Source: JBHHWH01 sp046756405
GTDB lineage: Bacteria; Actinomycetota; Acidimicrobiia; Spongiisociales; ZC4RG35
Direction of reading: 5' to 3'
DNA length: 11,345 nt
Assembly: GCA_046756405.1 (NCBI GenBank)
Contig: JBHHWH010000075.1
Coordinates: 1 to 11,345, forward strand
The number at the start of each line of letters is the position of its first letter. Positions within the stretch are counted from its first letter, which is position 1. The notes beneath the pieces are model-generated. The model made no database searches. It was not told the origin of the DNA and saw nothing but the letters and a program-made list of their open reading frames with translations. Shown here one piece after another: positions 1-6,597 of this stretch. The position numbers and the translations under genes were made by a program.

Positions 1-144
1 GTAGGCGACGGTGCGAATCCCCCGCCAGTCGGGGTGACAGACCTGAACCACAGCACCGGCTTCGAGACGGTCCCAGTCTCCGAAGGAGAGGTGCGGCTCC
101 CGTCCTGGGCGATCGCCGCGGAGGCGGCGGAACAGCTCAGCCAC
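1..144 (-). CDS. Unidentified protein, N-terminal 48 residues (cut by left edge)
   Basis: An open frame runs from a GTG at 144 to the left edge without a stop. The GTG overlaps the 3' end of wecB: the wecB stop TGA (139-137) lies inside the first codons, GTG-GCT-GAG, which is the usual layout for translational coupling. A purine-rich GGAG lies about 10 nt upstream, inside wecB. The visible peptide begins VAELFRRLRGDRPG and contains 'LSFGDWDRL' and 'VVQVCHPDWRGIRTVAY'. It reads as a natural globular protein, not as out-of-frame translation. I do not recognise the family with confidence. Coupling to wecB suggests a role in the same sugar-nucleotide or polysaccharide pathway, for example a glycosyltransferase, but that rests on context only. 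The real start could differ by a few codons. Confidence 0.6.
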   Translation of the reverse strand, partial: MAELFRRLRGDRPGREPHLSFGDWDRLEAGAVVQVCHPDWRGIRTVAY

Positions 145-1249
145 CGAAAACCCGCTCCGCGAGGGTCTGCACCGACCGTTGGGAGGCCAGCCCGTCGCCG
201 TAGGGGGAAGGAAGGCCAGCGAGTTGGGCGTGGACGGCTTCGATGTCGGAGAGCCAGTCCTCGACCACGGCGAGGATCCCGTCGGGTTCGGTCAGCCGGG
301 CGAAGGTGCCCAACACTTCGGGGCGTTCGGTGCTGCGGCGGACCACCACCACGGGACGCTTGTAGATGGAGGCCTCCTCCTGGACGCCGCCGGAGTCGGA
401 GACCAGAAAGGCGGACTCGGCGGAGAGCCCCAGGAAGTCCTCGTAGCCGATGGGGTCGACCACCTGGATCCGGCCGAGCTGGTCGGTGAGGCCGAACTCA
501 GCGGCTCTGGCTTGAGAACGGGGGTGGAGGGGCAGCAGCACCGGCAGGGGCAGGGCAGCGAGCTGTTTGATGACCAGGGCGAAACGTTCCGGATCGTCGA
601 CGTTCTCCGGCCGGTGGAAGGTGGAGAGGATGAAACCGTTGGCCTCCACGCCGTAACGAGCGACCAGCTCCGCTCGCCGCTCGGCGTTCGGGAGGATCCC
701 GGTGACGGCTTCGACGACAGTGTTGCCGGTGACGGTGATCCGCTCCTCACCTATGCCTTCGCCGAGGAGGTTGGCTTCGGCCACCGAGGTGGGGGCGAAG
801 CAGAAGTCGGCGAGGTGGTCGGTGAGCACCCGGTTGTGCTCTTCGGGCATGCGGCGGTCCCGGCTGCGGAGGCCAGCTTCGACATGGGCGAGGGGGATCT
901 CCCGGGAATTGGCCGCCAGGGCCCCGGCCAGGGTGGCGTTGGTGTCGCCCTGGACGACGATGGCCCGGGGCGGATGGTCGGCGAAGTAGTCGTCGAGAGC
1001 GGAGACGGCGTTGCCGATCTGGACTCCCCGGGTCTTGCCGCCCACCCCCAGGTAGACGTCGGGTTCGGCGATTCCGAAGGTGTCGAAGAAAGAGTCGGAC
1101 AGGCCGACGTCGTAGTGCTGGCCGGTGTGGACCACCCGGGCGGCCGGGCCGAGAAGGCGGATCACATGGGCGAGCTTGATTATCTCGGGTCGGGTCCCGA
1201 GGACAACGGCCACCGAGCGGGGCTCCAAATCGAGGTTGGGGTCTGTCAT
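137..1249 (-). CDS. wecB: UDP-N-acetylglucosamine 2-epimerase (non-hydrolysing)
   Basis: The 370-residue product has the usual length and motifs of the WecB/MnaA family. This enzyme interconverts UDP-GlcNAc and UDP-ManNAc in the cytoplasm and so supplies ManNAc-type sugars for surface polysaccharides. Visible landmarks are GTRPEIIK (18-25), HTGQHYD (41-47), GDTNATLAGA (101-110), HVEAGLRS (122-129), PEEHNR (135-140), TGNT (174-177), HRPEN (212-216), SDSGGVQEEA (284-293) and RSTERPE (305-311). No key motif is missing. The ATG at 1249 is chosen because GGAGG sits 8 nt upstream (1262-1258) and the N-terminus then matches family length; an open extension to 1531 is antisense to the next gene and has random composition. 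The stop overlaps the start of the left-edge gene. No wecC (UDP-ManNAc dehydrogenase) is visible, so the fate of the UDP-ManNAc is not shown here. Confidence 0.95.
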   Translation of the reverse strand: MTDPNLDLEPRSVAVVLGTRPEIIKLAHVIRLLGPAARVVHTGQHYDVGLSDSFFDTFGIAEPDVYLGVGGKTRGVQIGNAVSALDDYFADHPPRAIVVQGDTNATLAGALAANSREIPLAHVEAGLRSRDRRMPEEHNRVLTDHLADFCFAPTSVAEANLLGEGIGEERITVTGNTVVEAVTGILPNAERRAELVARYGVEANGFILSTFHRPENVDDPERFALVIKQLAALPLPVLLPLHPRSQARAAEFGLTDQLGRIQVVDPIGYEDFLGLSAESAFLVSDSGGVQEEASIYKRPVVVVRRSTERPEVLGTFARLTEPDGILAVVEDWLSDIEAVHAQLAGLPSPYGDGLASQRSVQTLAERVFGG

Positions 1250-1254
1250 GGCTC

Positions 1255-1260
1255 TAGCCT
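1255..1260 (+). promoter_or_regulatory. Putative -10 element, leaderless promoter of the 1270 glycosyltransferase
   Basis: TAGCCT fits the actinobacterial -10 pattern TANNNT. Nine nt separate it from the ATG at 1270, so transcription would begin at or very near the start codon. No Shine-Dalgarno sequence precedes that ATG and an in-frame TAG (1255-1257) blocks any upstream start. No good -35 is seen. This is an inference from spacing. Confidence 0.35.
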
Positions 1261-1262
1261 CC
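1258..1262 (-). promoter_or_regulatory. Ribosome binding site of wecB
   Basis: The minus strand reads GGAGG, then 8 nt, then ATG at 1249. This near-consensus site decides the wecB start over the longer open frame. It lies inside the 20-bp gap between two divergent start codons. Confidence 0.75.
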
Positions 1263-1269
1263 GGACGGC

Positions 1270-2427
1270 ATGCTACGGCTAGTGGGCTACATCGCCCAGA
1301 CACTGCTGATCCTTCTCGTCGTCTACAACGCGGTGACCGCCCTGTGGGGGTGGCCGCAGCCGAAGCACGCACCGAAGGGAGCGAGGCGGAGACGGTTCCG
1401 GGTGGTGGTCCCGGCCCACAACGAGGAGAAGGTGGTCGCCGGCCTGGTGGCCGACCTGGCGCGACAGGATTACCCGGCGGAGCTGGTGGAGGTGTGGGTG
1501 CTGGCCGACCGCTGCACCGACGGCACCGCAACGGTGGCCCGTGCCGCGGGTGTGGAGGTGGCGGAGCGCTCCGACGGTCCCCCGGGCAAGGGGGCCGCCC
1601 TCGGCTGGTATCTGAGCCAGCACCCCCTGGACGCCAACGAGACCCTGGTGGTCTTCGACGCCGACAACCGTATCCCGGCAGGGACCCTGGGGCGGATCGC
1701 CGACGAACTGGACGCTGGAGCCCAGGTCCTCCAGTGCTATCTGGACGTCACCAACCCCGACCGCTCCTCCCTGGCCGAGGCGGCGGCCCTCTCCTACTGG
1801 GCGTCGAACCGGATGGTTCAACTGGCACGGGCGAGGCTGGGATGGTCGGCCGATCTGGGAGGTACGGGGATGGCCATCACCGCCAGGGCCCTGGCCGACG
1901 GCGGCGGTTTCGGCGACTCTCTCACCGAAGACCAGGAGCTGGGGCTCAGGCTGCTCCTCGCCGGCCATCCGGTGGGGTGGCTCCACGACGTGAGGATCCG
2001 GGATGAGAAACCCGCCGGCCTGGCCTCCACGGTGCGGCAGCGGGCCCGGTGGATGGCGGGCAAACGGAGTGTGAGGCGGGCGTACCTGGGCCGTCTGCTC
2101 CGTCAGGGCACACCGGCGGCCTGGGACATGGCGGTACGGCTGGTCCAGCCGGGCCGCACCTTCGTGGCTCTCCTCTCCGGGGTCCTCACGGTCGTCGCCG
2201 CCGTCACCGGTTCCTCCTGGCTTATCGGCTGGGAGGTGTGGGGCGTGCTCACCGCGATACAGGTTCTGGAGCCGATCCCGTTCCTGGCCCGGGATGGAGT
2301 GGAGCCCCGGCGGCTGGTCCGCTACCCGCTGCTGGTGCTCCTCGCCGCCCTGTGGATCCCCATCCGCATCGTCTCCTCCCGGGTCTCCGGTTGGTACCAC
2401 ACTCCCCACGAGGGCACTACTCCCTGA
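1270..2427 (+). CDS. Membrane-anchored family 2 glycosyltransferase (cellulose/hyaluronan synthase-like)
   Basis: The 385-residue protein begins with a membrane helix (about 6-26). A GT-A catalytic domain follows, with VVVPAHNEE (45-53), D80 and D84 in LADRCTDGT, the metal-binding FDADN (D130, D132), TED (219-221, likely catalytic base) and QRARW (257-261). About two to three hydrophobic segments follow from residue 297 to 370. The QxxRW motif is known from processive membrane GT2 enzymes such as cellulose, hyaluronan and poly-GlcNAc synthases, so the protein probably adds sugars at the inner face of the membrane; donor and acceptor cannot be read from the sequence. The ATG at 1270 is the first possible start. 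The stop overlaps the tail of the convergent neighbour by 11 bp. Divergence from wecB by 20 bp suggests a shared regulatory region. Confidence 0.88.
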   Translation: MLRLVGYIAQTLLILLVVYNAVTALWGWPQPKHAPKGARRRRFRVVVPAHNEEKVVAGLVADLARQDYPAELVEVWVLADRCTDGTATVARAAGVEVAERSDGPPGKGAALGWYLSQHPLDANETLVVFDADNRIPAGTLGRIADELDAGAQVLQCYLDVTNPDRSSLAEAAALSYWASNRMVQLARARLGWSADLGGTGMAITARALADGGGFGDSLTEDQELGLRLLLAGHPVGWLHDVRIRDEKPAGLASTVRQRARWMAGKRSVRRAYLGRLLRQGTPAAWDMAVRLVQPGRTFVALLSGVLTVVAAVTGSSWLIGWEVWGVLTAIQVLEPIPFLARDGVEPRRLVRYPLLVLLAALWIPIRIVSSRVSGWYHTPHEGTTP

Positions 2428-3400
2428 GGCGACGCACCGGGCCGGGTCCGCGGACCAGCCCGTACAACAGGCCGAGCCCGTAGGCGAGGTGCATGATGCC
2501 CGCCGCGGCGGCAACTGCCGGCGGCGACACCCCGCTGGCGACACCGACGCCTAGGAGCAGCAGCACCCAGGCGGCGAGGACAAGCCCCAAAGGCCACCAC
2601 ACCCCCGAAGCGACGCCGAGCACCACAAGGGCGGCCACACCCAGCACCAGGGCCAGGGGGGCCAGGGGACGCCAGGAGGGGAACTGGCCGTTGGCCCACA
2701 GCATCTCCGCTTTCCCCTGGCCGTAACGCCAGTACTGGCGCCACAACTCCCCCGGCCTCTGCCGAGGGGTGTAGGTGGAGCGTATGGTCGGGTCGATGAA
2801 CACCCTCCGCCCGGAGCGGCGCCAGCGGAAGTAGAGGTCGGCGTCCTCGGAGGTGCCCGAAGGGAAGGAGCGATAACCCCCCACAGCGTGGAAGTTGTCC
2901 TTTCTGAAGGCGCCCAGGTAGGTGGTGTCGGCTTCGGTGCGGGCGTCGGCATGGTGGAACTTTCCCGGCCCCATGGTGAGGGGGCTCCTCATGGCCGCGG
3001 CGACCGCCCGGCCGAACCGGGTGGAGGCTTCGGGGTTGATCCTCCCTCCCACCGCCCCGCCCAGCTCGCCAAGCGCCCGTACCGAGGCAGAGACGTAGTC
3101 GGGGGCGTAGCGGGTGTGGCCGTCGGCGCGGACGAGGACCGACCCCGAGGCTTCGGCGGCGGCCAGGTTGAGGCCCGGACCCTGACGGCGCTCCGGGTTG
3201 TGCACTACCCGGAGTCGGGGGTCGCGGCGCTGCCACTCCTCCAGCAGTTCCAGGGTGCCGTCCCCAGACCCTCCGTCAGCGACCACCACCTCCAGAGGAC
3301 CGACATAGTCCTGGCCTAAGAGGTCGGCCATGACATCGTCGATGTGGTCGGCCTCGTCGAGGACAGCGAGGATCACTGAGACGGCGGGGCGGTCGGTCAT
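2417..3400 (-). CDS. ExoA-like family 2 glycosyltransferase
   Basis: The 327-residue product starts with a GT2 catalytic domain: VSVILAVLDEADHI (7-20), ADGGSGDGT (41-49), RADGHTRY (91-98), SEDADLYFR (184-192) and QYWRYGQGK (222-230). The last motif and the RADGH form of the metal site are typical of succinoglycan synthesis protein ExoA and relatives. Three hydrophobic stretches from about 247 to 316 form a C-terminal membrane anchor. It likely adds a sugar to a lipid-linked exopolysaccharide precursor at the cytoplasmic membrane. The ATG at 3400 gives an N-terminus starting at the Rossmann strand; an extension to 3469 would cover the divergent promoter region and adds unlike sequence. An ACAGG close to the ATG could be a weak ribosome site. 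The final codons overlap the end of the plus-strand glycosyltransferase. Confidence 0.88.
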   Translation of the reverse strand: MTDRPAVSVILAVLDEADHIDDVMADLLGQDYVGPLEVVVADGGSGDGTLELLEEWQRRDPRLRVVHNPERRQGPGLNLAAAEASGSVLVRADGHTRYAPDYVSASVRALGELGGAVGGRINPEASTRFGRAVAAAMRSPLTMGPGKFHHADARTEADTTYLGAFRKDNFHAVGGYRSFPSGTSEDADLYFRWRRSGRRVFIDPTIRSTYTPRQRPGELWRQYWRYGQGKAEMLWANGQFPSWRPLAPLALVLGVAALVVLGVASGVWWPLGLVLAAWVLLLLGVGVASGVSPPAVAAAAGIMHLAYGLGLLYGLVRGPGPVRRLRE

Positions 3401-3407
3401 CGGCCTG

Positions 3408-3413
3408 TTTCTA
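3408..3413 (-). promoter_or_regulatory. Possible -10 element for the ExoA-like gene
   Basis: The minus strand reads TAGAAA, preceded by TG one base upstream, and ends 7 nt before the ATG at 3400. It lacks the final T of TANNNT but sits at the same distance as the other candidates here. A weak purine run (ACAGG) is an alternative explanation for initiation. Confidence 0.2.
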
Positions 3414-3454
3414 CACCGAATCCAGGCATCTTCGGGGCCAATCGGCACGTCGGC

Positions 3455-3460
3455 TAGCTT
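3455..3460 (+). promoter_or_regulatory. Putative -10 element, leaderless promoter of the methyltransferase
   Basis: TAGCTT fits TANNNT and ends 7 nt before the ATG at 3468. The region upstream of that ATG (3401-3467) has no Shine-Dalgarno sequence for this gene. A poor -35-like TTCGGG lies at 3431-3436 with an 18-nt spacer. Confidence 0.35.
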
Positions 3461-3467
3461 GGCGGCC

Positions 3468-4076
3468 ATGCCGCCGGAAGCCGCCAGCGACGACTCCAGT
3501 TACACCGCCCGGCTCGAAGCCTTGACCGGAGCCAGATGGAAACGCCTGATCGGGGCCCAGATCCCTTACCGCCTTCACATCCGTCGCCTAGTGGAGGGCG
3601 AGGTCCTCGACGTGGGCTGCGGCATCGGTCGCAACCTGGAACATCTGGGGGGGAGGGGCGTGGGAGTGGACATCAATCCCCACTCGGTGGAGGCCGCCCG
3701 CCGCCGGGGACTCGAAGCCTATACCTCCGCGGACTTCCCCGACAGCCCTGCGGCGCGACGGCGTTACGACACGCTCCTCTTCGCCCATGTGCTGGAGCAC
3801 ATGAACCTCGAAGAGGCCACGGAGCTGGTTACGTTCTACCTCGGCTATCTGAAGACGGAAGGCCGGGTGGTCGTGATCGTTCCCCAGGCGGCGGGTTTTC
3901 GCTCCGACCCCACCCACATCGCCCCGGTGGGAGCCGAAGAGATCGCCCATCTCGCCAGAGTCACCGGGCTCACCGTGGAGCGGATCTACTCCTTTCCTGC
4001 ACCCGCCTGGGTGGGGAGATTCTTCGTGCACAACGAGACCGTGGCCCTGTTGCGGACGCCAGGACACCAGGGCTAG
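3468..4076 (+). CDS. Class I SAM-dependent methyltransferase
   Basis: The 202-residue protein has the SAM-binding signature EVLDVGCGIGRN (45-56), the acidic end of strand 2 in GVGVDIN (64-70) and the post-motif LLFAHVLEHM (103-112), as in the Methyltransf_11/UbiE-like group. No extra domain or membrane segment is seen. Between glycosyltransferase genes, it most likely methylates a sugar, a glycan end or a lipid carrier, but the substrate is not shown by sequence. The ATG at 3468 is preferred over an upstream ATG at 3330 because the extra 46 residues would be antisense to the ExoA-like gene and have biased composition. The next gene begins 29 bp after the stop on the same strand, so the two may be partly co-transcribed, although that gene has its own promoter-like hexamer. 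Confidence 0.85.
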   Translation: MPPEAASDDSSYTARLEALTGARWKRLIGAQIPYRLHIRRLVEGEVLDVGCGIGRNLEHLGGRGVGVDINPHSVEAARRRGLEAYTSADFPDSPAARRRYDTLLFAHVLEHMNLEEATELVTFYLGYLKTEGRVVVIVPQAAGFRSDPTHIAPVGAEEIAHLARVTGLTVERIYSFPAPAWVGRFFVHNETVALLRTPGHQG

Positions 4077-4090
4077 CCATCATGGCTCCG

Positions 4091-4096
4091 TAACCT
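4091..4096 (+). promoter_or_regulatory. Putative -10 element before the membrane protein gene
   Basis: TAACCT fits TANNNT and lies 9 nt before the ATG at 4106. The sequence between is pyrimidine-rich with no Shine-Dalgarno site. No -35 is recognisable. It would let the membrane protein be transcribed without leader, apart from read-through of the methyltransferase. Confidence 0.3.
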
Positions 4097-4105
4097 CTCT
4101 CGCTG

Positions 4106-5443
4106 ATGTCCTCCAGAGCCCGCTTATACCCGATCCTGGCCGGTGCCGCGGTGCTGCCCGTCTTCGTGTGGTGGTTGGGCTGGTACCCGGGCTTCGCCAG
4201 CTCCGACACCCTGGACCAGTTCAACCAGGTCAAGACCGGCGCCTACCACAACTTCCACCCGGCGGTCCACACCTTCTACTTGGACCTCCTCAGCCAGGGG
4301 GGTCTGCGTCCCGGCCTGGTGACCCTATTCCAACTGGTCGCCCTGGGGGTCCTGTTCGCCTACGCCGCCCGGAGACTGGCAGACGCCGGAGTTCCCGGGT
4401 GGTTGACCGTGGTGGCAGCCTGGGGTCTGGGCCTCTCCCCCGCCGTCGCCCCCACCACCCTGGCGTTGTGGAAGGACGTCCCCTTCGGGCTGTTCTTGCT
4501 GTGGGCGTGGATCGAGCTGGTGGGCCTGGCCACCAAGAAGGACCCGGATCAGCGTCAGTGGCTCCCAGTCCGGCTCGGGATCGCCCTGGCGGGGATGTGG
4601 CTGTTCCGGGGCAACGGGCCGATCACGGTGCTGCTGGTGGTTGTGGTGGTGGTCTGGGTCTACCGCAGGGAGCTGGCCACGGTGGCGGCGCTGATCGGGT
4701 CGGTGGCCGTGGTCGTCATCGCGATGGTGGGCCCCCTCTACGGCTACCTGGGCGTTCAAGGGTCAGGGATCGAACCGGCCGAAGTTTTCCTCCCCGACGT
4801 GGCCGCCTCCTACGTGGCCAGACCGGAGACCTTCACCCCCGAGGACCTAGAACTGCTGGAGGCGGTCGCCCCGCTGGAGCTGTGGACCGGGCGCTACGAC
4901 TGCTACGACTCCACTCCCCTGCTCTTCGACCCGGCTTTCGACCACCGTCCGGTGCGGGCCAACCCCGACGACTACCGCCGTCTGGAGCTGGCGGTGCTGC
5001 GCCGGGATTTGGCCTCGGTGGCAGCGCATCGGGCCTGTTCCGCCAACTTCGTCTACTCCCCCTTCCAGCCGGAGGGCGTCTACTTCCACCGTCCCCCCTA
5101 TGAGATTCCCGAAAACGACGTGGGGCTGGTTCGGGATCCGATCAGCGACCGGGCCTTCGCCCTCACCGACCGTGTCTGGCGCTGGGCGGAGCCCGAGAGC
5201 CGGCTGTGGCTCACCTGGCGACCGGCCATCGTGGTCCTTCCCGCCCTCGCGCTGGTGGTGTTCTTCGTCCTCTTCCGCAGGAAGCGGCTCTACCTGGTGC
5301 CTTCGACGCTGTTCGTCGCCCACCTGATCAACGTGGCCGCCACCTCCCCCAGCCAGGAGTTCCGCTACGCCTACCCCCTCTACCTGGTGGCGGTGTTCAC
5401 CCTCACCCTGGCCTGGCCGGCGCTGAGGCCCGAGAAGGGCTAG
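4106..5443 (+). CDS. Polytopic membrane protein, GT-C/DUF6020-like
   Basis: The 445-residue protein has a first membrane helix at about 8-29, then 'WYPGFASSDTLDQFNQ' (26-41) and HPAVHTFYLDLL. Further helices follow at about 71-89, 98-114, 125-141, 157-168, 172-187 and 190-208. A long non-membrane section of about 160 residues (210-370) comes next, then three more helices (about 373-390, 395-412, 421-440). Conserved-looking spots are WKDVPFG (122-128), FRGNGP (167-172) and SQEFRYAYPLY near the C-terminus. This layout, with an acidic Asp after helix 1, a WKD loop and a late FRY-YP motif, resembles GT-C-fold proteins annotated DUF6020, thought to be lipid-phosphate-sugar-dependent glycosyltransferases. 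Activity is inference. Its place in a polysaccharide cluster fits. The stop TAG shares CTAG with the convergent gene. Confidence 0.75.
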   Translation: MSSRARLYPILAGAAVLPVFVWWLGWYPGFASSDTLDQFNQVKTGAYHNFHPAVHTFYLDLLSQGGLRPGLVTLFQLVALGVLFAYAARRLADAGVPGWLTVVAAWGLGLSPAVAPTTLALWKDVPFGLFLLWAWIELVGLATKKDPDQRQWLPVRLGIALAGMWLFRGNGPITVLLVVVVVVWVYRRELATVAALIGSVAVVVIAMVGPLYGYLGVQGSGIEPAEVFLPDVAASYVARPETFTPEDLELLEAVAPLELWTGRYDCYDSTPLLFDPAFDHRPVRANPDDYRRLELAVLRRDLASVAAHRACSANFVYSPFQPEGVYFHRPPYEIPENDVGLVRDPISDRAFALTDRVWRWAEPESRLWLTWRPAIVVLPALALVVFFVLFRRKRLYLVPSTLFVAHLINVAATSPSQEFRYAYPLYLVAVFTLTLAWPALRPEKG

Positions 5444-5931
5444 ACCCGGCGCAGGCCTAAGGCGTCGAGACGGTCGAGGAGGGGCTGGAGACGCCGCTCC
5501 CAGGAGGCGTCTTCGGCGGCATGGCGGAGACTGGAACGCTGCTCGGGAACCATCTTCACGGCGGCGGCGATCAGGGCGGCGAAGGACCCTGGCTCGGAGG
5601 CGGTCTCCACCGCCGGGTGGTCGACGCAGGCCGGTAGCGGGGTGGCCACCACCGGGACCCCGGAGGCCAGGTATTCGAACATCTTCAGCGGTGTGACCCC
5701 TCGGGTCATCTCGTCGACGACGAAGGGGATGAGCCCCACATCGAAGCCGCGCACGAAGGAGGCCACCTTCTCCGCCGGCTGGGCGGGGTGGAGGGTCACG
5801 TTGGAGAGCCGGCCCAGGGCGGCGGCTTCGTCGGCGACCCGGTCGTCGACAGGGCCGACCAGGACGAAGTTCAGCTCGGGTCTACGACTCGCCACCTCGG
5901 CCGTGCGTGCCCGGGTGGGCCACGATGGCAT
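5440..5931 (-). CDS. GT4-type glycosyltransferase, C-terminal fragment (out of frame with its N-terminal part)
   Basis: This frame holds the donor-binding Rossmann half of a GT4/GT1-like enzyme: AEVASRRPELNFVLVGPV (11-28), NVTLHPAQPAEKVASF, then GFDVGLIPFVVDEMTRGVTPLKMFEYLASG, in which E86 of KMFEYLA is the usual nucleotide-sugar contact, and PVVATPLPAC. The first ten residues (MPSWPTRART) do not fit the family, and the ATG at 5931 has no convincing ribosome site. It is therefore best seen as the rest of the gene starting at 6571, joined by a frameshift near 5900-5945, not as an independent gene. The overlap with the N-terminal fragment is 50 bp (5882-5931). The stop shares the CTAG at 5440-5443 with the plus-strand membrane protein. 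Confidence 0.75.
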   Translation of the reverse strand: MPSWPTRARTAEVASRRPELNFVLVGPVDDRVADEAAALGRLSNVTLHPAQPAEKVASFVRGFDVGLIPFVVDEMTRGVTPLKMFEYLASGVPVVATPLPACVDHPAVETASEPGSFAALIAAAVKMVPEQRSSLRHAAEDASWERRLQPLLDRLDALGLRRV

Positions 5932-6571
5932 CGCCGACCACCGGACCCGGGCCGAGCTCGGCGGGCCGGGGGCCTTCGGGGGTGAACAGGTACAGGTCGA
6001 CGCCGTTCTCCACCAGGATCAGGTCTTCCCGCTCGGCCCGGTGACGTTCCGCCAGCACCGGGCTGGAGACGATGACCACGTCGGCGTCGGCCACCAGGTC
6101 ACGGTGGTGGTAGCGGACCCGCCGGTGTTGGGGAAGGTGGGTCTCATCGGGGTCGTAGATGGACAGGTCGTCCAACAGGTCGTAGACCACCGCCGCCCGC
6201 GGGTAGTTGGCTAACAGAGTGCGGGTGGGAGCGAAGTGGGTGTAGACGATGACATCGGATCTGGGGGTGGGACGCAGCGAAGGCACCAGATGCACCCCCG
6301 AGGTGGTGGTGCGGGGCGTTTTCAGCCGGGGGTCGACGAACCACACCTCATGTCCGGCCCGGGCGAAGGCCTCCAGCAGATATTGGGGACGCTGTTTCAT
6401 CTCGTCCCACTCCAGCCAGGTGGGCAGGTAGACGACGGGACGCAGCGAACCGGGGGCGGGCGCGGGCCCGGAGGCGGTGGCGTAGATGAAATCGCGGAGC
6501 CGGGTGGCTCCGGGGAGCGACTTGAGGAGCTTCCTCAGCCCCGGGGGCAGTTTTCCGATGAGGCGGTGCAC
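5882..6571 (-). CDS. GT4-type glycosyltransferase, N-terminal fragment (TuaH-like)
   Basis: The 229-codon frame carries the acceptor half of a glycosyltransferase: PVVYLPTWLEWDEMKQRPQYLLEAFARAGHEV (about 45-76, WxxMxQRPxxL motif), DLLDDLSIYD (131-140), VVIVSSPVLAER (165-176) and ENGVD (188-192). These fit the group that includes teichuronic acid transferase TuaH. Near residue 205 it should enter the glycine-rich turn that opens the C-terminal Rossmann domain. It instead reads VVGDAIVAHPGTHGRGGES and stops, while the family sequence resumes in another frame. The GTG at 6571 is chosen because GAGGA lies 7 nt upstream. The gene starts 26 bp after the peptidase gene, so both likely share one transcript. 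As read, the product would be inactive. Confidence 0.75.
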   Translation of the reverse strand: MHRLIGKLPPGLRKLLKSLPGATRLRDFIYATASGPAPAPGSLRPVVYLPTWLEWDEMKQRPQYLLEAFARAGHEVWFVDPRLKTPRTTTSGVHLVPSLRPTPRSDVIVYTHFAPTRTLLANYPRAAVVYDLLDDLSIYDPDETHLPQHRRVRYHHRDLVADADVVIVSSPVLAERHRAEREDLILVENGVDLYLFTPEGPRPAELGPGPVVGDAIVAHPGTHGRGGES

Positions 6572-6597
6572 GTTTCTGTCCTCGGTCGGGTGCGGCC

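Noticed and set aside
8..36. tRNA T-arm-like sequence (GTGCGAATCC with flanking C/G runs)
   Set aside because: No matching acceptor, anticodon or D-arm is found, and it lies in the coding frame of the left-edge gene.
179..1282. Plus-strand 367-codon open frame
   Set aside because: It is the antisense shadow of wecB; the product is Gly/Asp/Val-rich with no domain, as expected from third-position GC bias.
1250..1531. N-terminal extension of wecB by 94 codons
   Set aside because: Arg/Pro-rich peptide antisense to the glycosyltransferase gene; the ATG at 1249 has a GGAGG site and gives the family length.
1279..2544. Minus-strand 421-codon open frame
   Set aside because: Antisense to the family 2 glycosyltransferase and overlapping the ExoA-like gene in another frame; Gly/Pro/Arg/His-rich with no motif.
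5882..5931. Programmed ribosomal frameshift joining the two glycosyltransferase halves
   Set aside because: No slippery heptamer followed by a stable structure is evident, and the segment appears shorter than in the family, which fits a deletion better.
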